A stretch of DNA of 64,000 bases from Solihabitans fulvus. Lineage in GTDB: Bacteria > Actinomycetota > Actinomycetes > Mycobacteriales > Pseudonocardiaceae. Where the stretch lies: positions 93,730 to 157,729 of the forward strand of contig NZ_VUOB01000061.1 in NCBI RefSeq assembly GCF_008386585.1, in the 5' to 3' direction. Position 1 is the first letter of the stretch; every line of letters begins with the position of its first letter. Below the pieces are notes generated by a model. That model saw only the letters and a list, made by a program, of their open reading frames with translations. It was not told where the DNA came from and made no database searches. A program made the translations under genes and the position numbers. Below, one piece after another: positions 16,522 through 24,620 of the stretch.

Positions 16522-17532
16522 TCAGTGCGCCGCGTCCAGTTTGGCGCGCTGCTCCCCGGTCAGCTCCAGGTCCACGGCCGCCAGACTCTCCTCCAGCTGC
16601 GCCACCGAGGACGCGCCGACCAGGGGGATGACCGGTATCTCGCCGCCGATGAGCCAGGACAGCACCACCTGGTTGAGGGTCGCCCCGGTTTCGTCGGCCA
16701 CCTGGTGCAGCGCCGCGAGGCGGGCGGGCGTGCCCGCGTGGTCGAAGCCGGCGTCCAGGGGCTTGTCCTGGCGTACGTAGGCGCCGCCCAGCAGCGGGGA
16801 GTAGGCGACCAGCGCGAGGCCGGGCTCGGCCCGCACATAGCTGAGCAGGTCACCAGAGACCGTGCCGATCTCCCCGTCCGGGGAGCGCCTGCTGGGCAGG
16901 TCGCCCCGCCGCCGCAGGTAGCTGTGGTGGTACTGGAGGACCTCGTAGCCGGGCAGGCCGGCGGCGGCAGCCAGGTTCCTGGCCCGCTCCACACTCCACG
17001 CCCAGTGGTTGCTGGCGCCCAGCAGGCCGACCGTGCCGTCTGCGACTAGTGCGCCGAACGCCTCAACGATCTCCTGCCACGGCGCGTCCGGGAACCCGAT
17101 GTGCGCATACAACAGGTCCAGCCTCTCCACGCCGAGGCGCTCGCGGCTGGCGGCCGAGGCCTCCCGGATCACCTTGGCGTTCACCCCCTCAACGCCGTCG
17201 GAGGGGATCAGCCTGCTGGTGGAGCCGGTCGGCTCGGTGGTGACGGTCGGCCGGCCGCCGAGCTTGGTGGCGATGGTGATCTCCTCGCCGACGCCGCGGC
17301 TGCGCCGCCAGCGGCCGAGCAGCGCCTCGCTTTCCCCGCCCTGGCTGCCGGTGTTCCAGTACGCGTAGTTGTTCGCGGTGTCGATGAACGTGCCGCCCGC
17401 CTCGACATACCGATCGAGAATCGCGAACGACGTCTCCTCGTCGATGGTCGTGCCGAACAACATCGCGCCGAGACTGAGCACGCTCACCTCGCGCCGCGTC
17501 GCCGGGTCAGCGCCGATAGTGCGGTATTTCAC
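16522..17532 (-). CDS. Aldo/keto reductase
   Basis: Cytoplasmic NADPH-dependent carbonyl reductase of 336 aa with a TIM barrel. The catalytic tetrad is readable: Asp and Tyr in FIDTANNYAYWN, Lys in ATKLGGRP, His in LLYAHIGFPD. The C-terminal cofactor segment is present (IPVIPLVGASSVAQLEESL). The preserved N-terminus is MKYRTIGADPATRREVSVLS-like. GTG 17532 follows GAGAGGCAACTT; TTG 17535 is one codon upstream and gives a tighter spacing. It lies on the same strand as the AraC-type regulator gene upstream (17615-18538), which may control it. Natural substrate unknown. Confidence 0.88.
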   Translation of the reverse strand: MKYRTIGADPATRREVSVLSLGAMLFGTTIDEETSFAILDRYVEAGGTFIDTANNYAYWNTGSQGGESEALLGRWRRSRGVGEEITIATKLGGRPTVTTEPTGSTSRLIPSDGVEGVNAKVIREASAASRERLGVERLDLLYAHIGFPDAPWQEIVEAFGALVADGTVGLLGASNHWAWSVERARNLAAAAGLPGYEVLQYHHSYLRRRGDLPSRRSPDGEIGTVSGDLLSYVRAEPGLALVAYSPLLGGAYVRQDKPLDAGFDHAGTPARLAALHQVADETGATLNQVVLSWLIGGEIPVIPLVGASSVAQLEESLAAVDLELTGEQRAKLDAAH

Positions 17533-17614
17533 CAAGTTGCCTCTCAGTTAGCCCAGCGTCTTCATGTTGATGATCATCACGTAGGCGTACCGCGGTGGCG
17601 TAGAAGATTCTTGT

Positions 17615-18538
17615 TCATATCCACTCACCCGGGCTGGCCGGTCTCAGCATCACCCGGATCGCGCTGGGTACCTGTCCTGTGTGCTGTCGGAACACGCGGG
17701 TCAGGTGGGCCTGGTCGGCGAAGCCGTAGGTGGTGGCCAGCGTCCGCAGCGAGGAGTGTCCGTCGGCGAGGTCTTCGGCCACGGCGCGGACCCGTAGCTG
17801 GTTGCGGTAGTGGTTGAGGGTCTGCCCGGTGACCTGGTGGAACACCCTGCTGAGGTGGAAGGGGGAGCAGCCCACCTGACGGCCGAGTTCCTCCAGGCTC
17901 ACCGTCAGCGGCCCGTCGATCAACACCGCCCGCGCGTGGTCGACCAGCCTGCGGTGCGCCTGGACAGTGGCCGCGCGCCGCCCGGTCCGTGCCGGAGTGT
18001 GCGGGGCGGGGACCGTGGTGAGCAGGTGATGCACCCGCTCGGCGACCTCGAAGCGGTCAATCCCCGCCCGGCAGGCGGAGACCAGCCGCCGATGGGCCAG
18101 GTCGAGCGCGGCGGTAACCGGTACGACAGGATTCTGGGCCGATGGCAGGAGGTCGCCGTAGACGTCCTGGCCGAGATCGAGCATCGTGCTGATGTCGCGG
18201 GTGTGGGCCGGGTGGGCGAAGGCCACCTCATCGCCCTGGCGGAGCACAAATCCCGTCACCGGGTCGGTGAATTCCTCACGGCCGTTGACCCGCGCCAAGA
18301 ACCCGCCGGAGCGGACCAACAGCATCCGCGTGACCCTGGCCTCGGGCCCGGAAACCAAGACCGGCGGGCGAAACGACCGCCGATCGTCACAACAGGTGAT
18401 CTCGACAATGTCGAGGGACGAATCCTCCGCCAGAGGACGTCTGATTCCCCGCCCGTCACCCAGCGTCTCCCGACACATCGCGGCCACCCGCCCGAGACCC
18501 TCGATCACCTCAGCGCCACCCACAGATCTACACGGCAA
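17615..18538 (-). CDS. AraC-family transcriptional regulator
   Basis: Regulator of about 307 aa with an N-terminal cupin-like sensing domain (LVRSGGFLARVNGREEF, GDEVAFAHPAHTRD) and two C-terminal helix-turn-helices (VSLEELGRQVGCSPFHLSRV and LRTLATTYGFADQAHLTRVF, followed by GQVPSAIR). This resembles the AraC_binding_2/TetR-independent AraC activators of oxidative catabolism. The true start is uncertain: ATG 18538 or a GTG about 10 codons in (VIEGLGRVAAM). It is co-directional with the aldo/keto reductase, 80 bp apart. Confidence 0.87.
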   Translation of the reverse strand: MPCRSVGGAEVIEGLGRVAAMCRETLGDGRGIRRPLAEDSSLDIVEITCCDDRRSFRPPVLVSGPEARVTRMLLVRSGGFLARVNGREEFTDPVTGFVLRQGDEVAFAHPAHTRDISTMLDLGQDVYGDLLPSAQNPVVPVTAALDLAHRRLVSACRAGIDRFEVAERVHHLLTTVPAPHTPARTGRRAATVQAHRRLVDHARAVLIDGPLTVSLEELGRQVGCSPFHLSRVFHQVTGQTLNHYRNQLRVRAVAEDLADGHSSLRTLATTYGFADQAHLTRVFRQHTGQVPSAIRVMLRPASPGEWI

Positions 18539-18681
18539 GGACCCACTCAGCCGTATTCCCTCGCAGTACCACCGCCGACGCCGTCACCGCCAGAGACCGG
18601 ATCCTGTTTCAGGGCAGCATGTTCGAGGTCATCGGAAGCTGCTGGCGACCGCCACCGCCGCGGTGCTGGCCTCAAGTGGAT

Positions 18682-19176
18682 CTACTTCCGGTGAGCTCGT
18701 GACCTCCGTCGCCGTCGCGCTCGCCGGACGAGTGCCACCGTGGGACCCACGACGATCGCGACGATGGTGCTGCGGATCACGATGCCGACGACATCGAGCT
18801 CTGTGCTGTACTTTCGTGGTTCGCAGGCGCAGGACTGGTTCGGATCACGGGAGTCGTAGACGATCCTGATCCGATTCCCGACGCTGAGTTCGCGCGCTAG
18901 CGGGTTAGGCGGGTCCGCCGACCCGACCCGTGCGTAGGTCTGCCCGGCGGCGTGGAACTCGTAGTGGACAGTGTTGCGATTCTCCGGCTCTGTCTCGGTC
19001 ACCACTGCCTCGCTGTGGATTCCGTGTTCGTAGAGCGCCTGTTCAGCTACCGCGCTTGGATGAGACGTCATGTGGAGGTCGACCAGGGCCGCCGTGACCA
19101 GGACCCAGGCCGCCACGAACGCCACCACTAGATCGCGGGCAAAGTCACCGCGCTGACGGACAGAACCGGTAGTCAC
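18682..19176 (-). CDS. DUF3592-like membrane protein
   Basis: Membrane protein of about 164 aa. A first helix (LVVAFVAAWVLVTAALVDL) is followed by an extracytoplasmic beta domain with HYEFHAAGQTYARVGSADPP and VGNRIRIVYDSRDPNQS, then a second helix (IVIRSTIVAIVVGPTVALV) and a basic tail. The VYDSRDPNQS phrase and the two-helix sandwich match DUF3592-type proteins, whose role is unknown. The start is inferred at GTG 19176, the first start codon in frame before the hydrophobic helix; the ribosome site is poor, so an upstream start remains possible. Confidence 0.65.
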   Translation of the reverse strand: MTTGSVRQRGDFARDLVVAFVAAWVLVTAALVDLHMTSHPSAVAEQALYEHGIHSEAVVTETEPENRNTVHYEFHAAGQTYARVGSADPPNPLARELSVGNRIRIVYDSRDPNQSCACEPRKYSTELDVVGIVIRSTIVAIVVGPTVALVRRARRRRRSRAHRK

Positions 19177-19419
19177 GGCCGTGAGCCTACGTCCGACTTG
19201 CCGGCCAATCTGCGCCAATGGCGCGTAAATGCCTGGGACATCACGTCGTTCCTTCTCGTGCCCGCAACGCGCAGTAACGGCACGGGCTCGCCACACGGCA
19301 ACGTCGGCCCCGACCAGTACACGAATCGACCCGACCCGAAATATGGGGATCCGGCCCCCATGCCCCGCGACACCCCTGATGGCAGTTTCGGCTGTGCAAA
19401 CGACACTGGGGGAGACCGC

Positions 19420-19500
19420 ATGAGGAGAATCGTCGCGCGCAGGACCGGACCGGTGAAGCTGGCCAGCGCCAGCACGCTGTACTACGCCTGGTGTCCGTGA
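19420..19500 (+). CDS. 26-residue peptide coupled to the TPR protein
   Basis: Short ORF from ATG 19420 with a strong, well-spaced ribosome site (GGGGGAG, 5 nt before ATG). The peptide has an Arg/Lys-rich first half (RRIVARRTGPVK) and an aromatic C-terminus (LASASTLYYAWCP) with a single Cys next to the C-terminal Pro. Its TGA overlaps GTG 19497 of the TPR gene (GTGA), so the two are translationally coupled. It could be a signalling or modified peptide, or a leader that only sets translation of the next gene. The same frame is open upstream to a TTG at 19198, but nothing there looks coding. No family recognised. Confidence 0.55.
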   Translation: MRRIVARRTGPVKLASASTLYYAWCP

Positions 19501-21476
19501 CGGCCCGGCACGGCTGGCTCGTCGGCGCGCGCCGCGCCGACCGGGCCGGCGCCGCCACCGGGATCGACGGGAACCACCTCGGGGTCGACTGCCACCGCAG
19601 GCTGCGCGGCCCGTACAGCGGCGCCGGCGCGCTCGTCCGCGCGCTGGTGCCGCTGGCGCGCGACAACTCGCCTCGGCTCGTCCGCGACCACCTCGTCGAG
19701 ATCCTGTCCGTCGCGCCGGAACTGCGCGAAACCCTCGGCGCGCCACCGGAAACGCTGACGTCGCTGGCGATTCCCGAGGAACGGATCAGGTTCTACTCGC
19801 CGCTGCGCACCCGCAGGCTGGCACACGGGCTGGTGGAGTTCGTCGCGGGCTGCGCCGAACTCCGGCCGCTGACCCTGTTCTTCGACAACGCGCACGCCGC
19901 CGACCCCACCGACCAGGAGTTCCTGGCCATCCTGGTGCGCCGCGCGTCGCCGGGCACGCGCGTGCTGGTCGGCACGGCGACCACCGACCTGCCCGACTCG
20001 TTCGCCGCCGCGCTGCGCGAGCACACCGCAACAATCGCGGTCCGGCCGGCACCGGCCACACACGCCGACGATGCGGACCTCGTGCGCCGCCACGTCGACT
20101 CCGACGGCACCACCGACGATCCGGCGGAGATCGCGGCCTATGCGTGCGCGGACGCTGCGCTTCGCGCGGCGTTGCACGACCGGCGGGCCGCCGAACTCGA
20201 ATCCCTCGGCGACTGGCCCGCGCGGCTCGGCGCCGTGCCCTACCACCGAGAACGCGGCACCGACCCGGCCGGCGCCGGCGTCGCCGCGTGGACCGTCGCG
20301 TTCGACTGGTGTCTGTCGATGGGCTACTACCACGCGGTCCTCGACGGCGCCCTGCGCTGCCGCGACCTCCTTGACCCGGACACCCAGCCCCAGCAGTATC
20401 TTCGGGCGTCGACGCGGGCGGGCACCGCGCTGGCCGTGCTCGGCCGCCCCGACGAGGCCGAGCGCATCTACCGCGACCTCCGCGCCCGCCACGACGATCC
20501 CATGACGCGCCTGCTCACCGGCTACGCGCTGGCCATGCTGCACACCCGTTTCCATCCTCGGCGGGACCACGTCCTGGCCAGGGCGCACATCGAGGACGCC
20601 ATCGCGGCTGGCGCGCTGGCCGGCGACCCGGCGGCCAGGACGTTCCACACGGTGTTCTGCCGCAACGGTCTCGCCCTCATCGAGGCCAACCTCGGCAACC
20701 TGACCGAGGCGTTGGCGCTGGTCGACGACGGGCTGGCGAGCCTGGATCGGGAACTCGGACCGGACCGGCACCGGTTGCACCGCTCGGTGCTGCTGCACAA
20801 CCGAGCCCAGGTGCACGCCGCCCTCGGCGACCTCGACGCGGCGCTCGCCGACCTGACCGCCGTGCTCGAGGCCGATCCGCACTACCCGGAGTACCACGTC
20901 GACCGAGCGGCGATCCTGCGTCGCAGGGGCGAGCACGCGGCCGCGCTGGCCGACTACGACCGGGCCGTCGAGTTGACCCCGCCGATCGCCGAGCTGCACT
21001 ACAACCGCGCGGACCTGCACGCCGAACTGGGCAACACGGCCGAGGCCGTCGCCGACCTCGCCTACGTGCTGGAGCTCGAGCCCGCCGACCTACTCGCTCG
21101 CGTCGCCCTGGCCACGCTCCTGTTGGAGTCCGGGGACGAGGCGGCCGCGCGTCGCCACGTTGACGAGGGCCTCGCCCGGCATCCCGGCGACCCGGACCTG
21201 TTGGCCACCAAGGGGTTGTTGATCGAGGATGCCGCCGACGCCCGCGCCGCGTTCGAGCAGGCGCTCGCCGCGGACCCTGGATCCGTGGTCGCGCTGGCGG
21301 GCCGGGCGGCCCTGCACCACGAGGCCGGCGACCACCTGGCCGCCGTCGCCGACCTGACCGTGGCGTTGGCACACGCGCCCGATGACCCCGACCTGCTGCA
21401 CAACCGGGGGATCGCCCTCCGGGCCGCCGGGCGCCGCGCGGCGGCCGTGGGCCAGCCGCGTTCCTGCCTGGTCTAG
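19497..21476 (+). CDS. TPR protein with ATPase-like N-terminal domain
   Basis: Cytoplasmic protein of about 659 aa. The N-terminal ~200 residues look like a STAND/AAA-type fold: a Walker-B-like strand LTLFFDNAHAADPTDQEFLA is followed by TRVLVGTATTDLP, as in LuxR/LAL-type ATPases. However, I find no Walker A; the expected site reads GARRADRAGAATGIDG, so nucleotide binding is doubtful. Residues about 260-650 are TPR and TPR-like helices (ALADLTAVLEADPHYPEYH, AAALADYDRAVELTPPI, HYNRADLHAELGNTAEAVAD). It starts at GTG 19497 in overlap with the 26-aa peptide ORF; GTG 19491 is an alternative. Protein-protein or peptide binding is likely; function unknown. Confidence 0.8.
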   Translation: MTARHGWLVGARRADRAGAATGIDGNHLGVDCHRRLRGPYSGAGALVRALVPLARDNSPRLVRDHLVEILSVAPELRETLGAPPETLTSLAIPEERIRFYSPLRTRRLAHGLVEFVAGCAELRPLTLFFDNAHAADPTDQEFLAILVRRASPGTRVLVGTATTDLPDSFAAALREHTATIAVRPAPATHADDADLVRRHVDSDGTTDDPAEIAAYACADAALRAALHDRRAAELESLGDWPARLGAVPYHRERGTDPAGAGVAAWTVAFDWCLSMGYYHAVLDGALRCRDLLDPDTQPQQYLRASTRAGTALAVLGRPDEAERIYRDLRARHDDPMTRLLTGYALAMLHTRFHPRRDHVLARAHIEDAIAAGALAGDPAARTFHTVFCRNGLALIEANLGNLTEALALVDDGLASLDRELGPDRHRLHRSVLLHNRAQVHAALGDLDAALADLTAVLEADPHYPEYHVDRAAILRRRGEHAAALADYDRAVELTPPIAELHYNRADLHAELGNTAEAVADLAYVLELEPADLLARVALATLLLESGDEAAARRHVDEGLARHPGDPDLLATKGLLIEDAADARAAFEQALAADPGSVVALAGRAALHHEAGDHLAAVADLTVALAHAPDDPDLLHNRGIALRAAGRRAAAVGQPRSCLV

Positions 21477-21514
21477 CGCGGGGCTAGGCCAGGCAGGGAG
21501 TGTCTGGCGCGGTG

Positions 21515-21862
21515 CTAGGCGCGCAGGGAGTACAGCAGCCGCGCGGCGAGACCGAGACCGAGCAGCACGAGGGCGGTCGCGACGCCGACCAGCGCGCCGA
21601 TGCCGACCAGGGCCAGGGCGAACAGCGGCAGCAGCACGGCCTGCGACCAGCTCGGGGTGATCACGTCGGGCAGCGGCGCGCAGGGCAGGCCGGGCGCGCA
21701 TTCCTCCTGGTAGGAGCGCGAGGTGGAGGCGGTGCGCAGCAGGCCGCCTGGCTGGCTCGGCCACTGGGTGGGGCGGTAGGGGAGCGGGTCGAAGGCGCTG
21801 TCCGCCGTGGTCGTGCGCGGGACGCGCCCGAGCACGGTGCCGGCAGGTGGGTAGGGGGCCAC
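21515..21862 (-). CDS. Hypothetical membrane protein
   Basis: 115-aa protein with a Pro/Tyr-rich cytoplasmic-type N-terminal half (MAPYPPAGTVLGRV, YRPTQWPSQPGG), a Cys pair in ECAPGLPCAP, and two adjacent hydrophobic helices at the C-terminus (AVLLPLFALALVGIGALVG and ATALVLLGLGLAARLLYSL). GTG 21862 follows AAGGGATTTCA. It converges on the TPR gene with 38 bp between stops. No family recognised. Proximity to the peptide/TPR pair is noted but opposite strands make a shared operon impossible. Confidence 0.65.
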   Translation of the reverse strand: MAPYPPAGTVLGRVPRTTTADSAFDPLPYRPTQWPSQPGGLLRTASTSRSYQEECAPGLPCAPLPDVITPSWSQAVLLPLFALALVGIGALVGVATALVLLGLGLAARLLYSLRA

Positions 21863-22195
21863 TGAAATCCCTTCACGACTGTGTGTGCCACGGGTCGGGT
21901 TCGGTGATGACGCCCAGCTCGGCCCGCCGAGAATGGTGAAGGCAACATCCTGGACCAGCCGCCGTCCCTCGCATGGCCGATTCCTTCCACAGGTCGGCGG
22001 ACGGACTCACTTTTACGACGAACGGTCGATCAAGTTCGTCCCAACTGGTCTTTCCCACCCGAGGACGACCCGCCCATCCCGGTTGCCGGACCCACGCGGG
22101 CGGATTGGCAAGAAGTGTCATAAACCGAGGCGGTGGCCTGACTAGACCTGGAACTGGCGGATTTCCGACCTGGAATCCGCCGAAAGGAGATCCAG
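21863..22195. other. Non-coding divergent region with a leader hairpin
   Basis: This 333-bp gap separates the divergent membrane protein and propeller genes. I find no credible small ORF. At its right end GGCGGATT (22156-22163) pairs with AATCCGCC (22174-22181), a perfect 8-bp stem that sits immediately before the AAAGGAG ribosome site of the next gene. In the mRNA it would be a 5'-UTR hairpin that could affect stability or initiation. Confidence 0.5.
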
Positions 22196-23380
22196 ATGTC
22201 TCGATCACCCACCTCGGCGCTCCGCCGCGTACTGGTCGTGCTGAGCGCCGGCACGCTGACTCTGGTCGGCTGCCTGCTCGCCGGCGCCACTCCCATCGGC
22301 TTCGCGGCGACGGCGTCCCAGCCCACTGCCGTGTTCGTCGCGACCAACGGGGCCCTCTACGGCTACACCCCGACCTCGCCCGCGGCCCCGATCGGGCCGG
22401 CCAAGCTCGCGCCGCCCGGCGCGCCCGTCGCGGCCGCGCGCACGACCAACGGCCAGGTGGCCGCGTACACCATCGGCAACGACGGCTCCGTGGACAAGGC
22501 CTGCTCCGCGGGGTCCAACACATGGCAGGGACCGGCCCCGCTCACCTCGGGCGGCTTCGCGAAACCCGGCACGACGCTCACCGCCGTCGCGCAGGGCGGC
22601 GCGGTGCTGCTGTCGATCGTCGACAGCAACGGCGGGCTGCGCGTGGCGTACGACTACGACGACGGTTTCTGCGGCACGGGTTGGCGCCCGCCGTGGATCT
22701 GCTGCTGGCCGCCACCGCCGCCCTGCTGCTGGTGGTGGGACTACGAGTTCGCCACCGTGGTGGTGAACCAGGAGATCGGCCAGTTCGCCGTCGACACCAA
22801 GGGCGAGGTCAACGCCGCGTGGGGCACCGTCGGCGGGCAGTGGCAGGGCTCCGGGCTGACCGCTCCGGGCACCGCGAGACCGGGCGGCGGACTTGGCGTG
22901 GTCGCCGCGCCCAATGCGCCGGTCGCGCTGTTCTACCTCGGCATCGACGGCGCGCTCTGGCAGGTGCACCCAGCGCCGGGTGGCGGTGGCGACGAGCCCC
23001 GCCCGATCAGCCCGGCCGGAATCGCCCCGGCCGGCGCCGAGCTGTCCGTGGTCGCGGGGCCGAACGGCCGCACGGACGTCTTTGTGTTCGGCAACGACGG
23101 GTCGATGCTCGACGTCGCGTCGCCGACGCCCGGCAGCTGGTCGTCGCCGCTTCCGGTGAGCCAGCCGAAGCTGGGCGGCCCCGGCGGTCCGCTGGCCATC
23201 GGCACCGCGCCCGGTCCCGGTCAGCTGTCCATGAGCGGCGCGTACGCGGCGGACGGGTTCTGCGGCACCAACGGGCGTCCCGGCCATCTGCCGTTCCCGT
23301 GGCCGCCGCGCAGGGTCGACTGGTCGTCGGACGGCGCGTCGGGCCTCATGGACTCGGCCACGTACCTGGCAGCGGTCTGA
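22196..23380 (+). CDS. Secreted beta-propeller-like protein with a Trp/Cys/Pro loop
   Basis: Exported protein of 394 aa with signal peptide (VLVVLSAGTLTLVGCLLAG, then ATPIGFAATA). About six repeats carry an N/D-G-x-L/V-hydrophobic core: TNGALYGYTP, NDGSVDKACS, SNGGLRVAYD, TKGEVNAAWG, IDGALWQVHP, NDGSMLDVAS. This is the spacing of small lectin-like propellers (PLL/tectonin type). Between blades near residue 162 is DGFCGTGWRPPWICCWPPPP followed by more Cys and Trp, partly echoed at the C-terminus (DGFCGTNGRPGHLPFPWPP). Start ATG 22196 follows AAAGGAGATCCAG. Probably a carbohydrate-binding surface or secreted protein; function unknown. Confidence 0.8.
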   Translation: MSRSPTSALRRVLVVLSAGTLTLVGCLLAGATPIGFAATASQPTAVFVATNGALYGYTPTSPAAPIGPAKLAPPGAPVAAARTTNGQVAAYTIGNDGSVDKACSAGSNTWQGPAPLTSGGFAKPGTTLTAVAQGGAVLLSIVDSNGGLRVAYDYDDGFCGTGWRPPWICCWPPPPPCCWWWDYEFATVVVNQEIGQFAVDTKGEVNAAWGTVGGQWQGSGLTAPGTARPGGGLGVVAAPNAPVALFYLGIDGALWQVHPAPGGGGDEPRPISPAGIAPAGAELSVVAGPNGRTDVFVFGNDGSMLDVASPTPGSWSSPLPVSQPKLGGPGGPLAIGTAPGPGQLSMSGAYAADGFCGTNGRPGHLPFPWPPRRVDWSSDGASGLMDSATYLAAV

Positions 23381-23390
23381 GGACCGGGGA

Positions 23391-23422
23391 TTCGGCCGAA
23401 CTCAGCCACGAGTTCGGCCGAA
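23391..23422. terminator. Bidirectional terminator hairpin
   Basis: TTCGGCCGAACTC-AGCCAC-GAGTTCGGCCGAA is a perfect 13-bp stem with a 6-nt loop. It lies between the convergent stops at 23380 and 23451 and serves both strands. It lacks a long T-run, as is usual in actinomycetes. Confidence 0.8.
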
Positions 23423-23450
23423 CCCACCGGCCGGGACTGCGGCGCGAGCC

Positions 23451-24620
23451 TCAGTCCGTTGGTTTCCTCGAGAACAGCTGCCGCGCGATGATCTCCCGCT
23501 GGATCTCCGAGGCGCCCTCGTAGATCCGTGGGGCGCGCACTTCCCGATACAGGTGTTCGAGCAGATGCCCCTGCTCCAGTGCCCGCGCGCCGTGCACCTG
23601 GATGGCCACGTCCACGGCGAACTGCGCGGTCTCGGTCGCGAACAGCTTGGCCATGGCGGCGAGATGGCCGATCCCGGTCAGCCCAGCGTCGTGCGCGGCA
23701 GCCGCGTTGTGCACCAGCAGCCGCGCCGCCTGCAACCGGGTCGCGACCTCCGCCAACTGGTGCGACACCGCCTGGAACTCCCGCAACGGCCGCCCGAACG
23801 CCTGGCGGTCGCTCGCGTAGTCCACCGCCGCGTCGAGCGCCGCCTGGCCCATGCCGACCGCGAACGCCCCGACGCTGGGGCGGAACAACTCCAGCGTGCC
23901 CATCGCGACCGACCAGCCGCGCCCGACCTCGCCGAGCACGTGCGAGTCCGGCACGAACACGTCGGTGAACCGCAGCCCCCCGATGGGATGCGGGGAGACC
24001 AGCCGCAGCGGCTCGCCGTCCAGCCCCTCGCTGGCGCCGGGAACGGCGAAGGCCGTCAGCCCGCGCGAGCCGCGTTCCTCGCTGGTGCGGGCGAACACCG
24101 AGTACACGTCGGCCGCCGGCGCGTTGGAAATGAACGACTTCTCGCCCGTGAGCCGGTACCCGCCTGCCACCTTCCGCGCGGCCAGCGCCAGCGCCCCGGC
24201 GTCCGAACCGGCGCCCGGCTCGGTCAGCGCGAACCCGGCGGCCGCCGCGCCGCTCGCGATGCGCGGGATCCACTCCGCGATCACCTCCGGCCGCCCGGCC
24301 TGGAGGATCGGATACCCGCCGAGGCCCTGCAACGCCAGCGCGGTCTCCGCCTCGGTGCAGTGCCTGGCCAGTCCCTCCCGCAGCAGGCACAGGTCGACGG
24401 CCGGCACCGTCGGCCGGTGTGTCCCGGCCGAGTCGGTGGTGAAGACCCGGCCGAGCAGGCCGTGCTCGGCGAGCGCCGCGAGCAGCGGCCGGTTGATCTC
24501 GCCCGGCGTGCCGGCCGAGGCGATCGGCGCGAACACCCCGGCCGCGAGCTTCTCGCTGCGCGCCAACAGTTCTCGCTGCGCGTCGGTCAGGTGCGTGTCG
24601 GTCAGGCGCGTGTCGGCCAT
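23451..24620 (-). CDS. Acyl-CoA dehydrogenase
   Basis: FAD-dependent cytoplasmic enzyme of 389 aa that oxidises an acyl-CoA to the enoyl-CoA. Family marks: FALTEPGAGSDAGA (flavin/substrate loop), GEKSFISNAPAAD, RQAFGRPLREFQAV, and C-terminal QVHGARALEQGH and RIYEGASEIQREIIARQLF. It is the last gene of the anthraniloyl-CoA operon, overlapping the RidA stop by one base. It probably acts in the beta-oxidation-like end of the pathway, after ring reduction. Start ATG 24620. The N-terminus contains a repeated DTRLTDTHLTD from a 15-bp tandem duplication. Confidence 0.93.
   Translation of the reverse strand: MADTRLTDTHLTDAQRELLARSEKLAAGVFAPIASAGTPGEINRPLLAALAEHGLLGRVFTTDSAGTHRPTVPAVDLCLLREGLARHCTEAETALALQGLGGYPILQAGRPEVIAEWIPRIASGAAAAGFALTEPGAGSDAGALALAARKVAGGYRLTGEKSFISNAPAADVYSVFARTSEERGSRGLTAFAVPGASEGLDGEPLRLVSPHPIGGLRFTDVFVPDSHVLGEVGRGWSVAMGTLELFRPSVGAFAVGMGQAALDAAVDYASDRQAFGRPLREFQAVSHQLAEVATRLQAARLLVHNAAAAHDAGLTGIGHLAAMAKLFATETAQFAVDVAIQVHGARALEQGHLLEHLYREVRAPRIYEGASEIQREIIARQLFSRKPTD
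24585..24614. repeat. 15-bp tandem repeat in the acyl-CoA dehydrogenase start
   Basis: GGTCAGGTGCGTGTC (24585-24599) is followed by GGTCAGGCGCGTGTC (24600-24614), with one mismatch. In the protein this duplicates DTxLT at residues 3-12. A nearby TTCTCGCTGCGCG is also present twice (about 24550 and 24570). The period is a multiple of three, so the frame is kept. Confidence 0.85.

Noticed and set aside
19198..19419. N-terminal extension of the 26-aa peptide from TTG 19198
   Set aside because: The extra 74 residues show no coding character or ribosome site, while GGGGGAG is ideally placed before ATG 19420.
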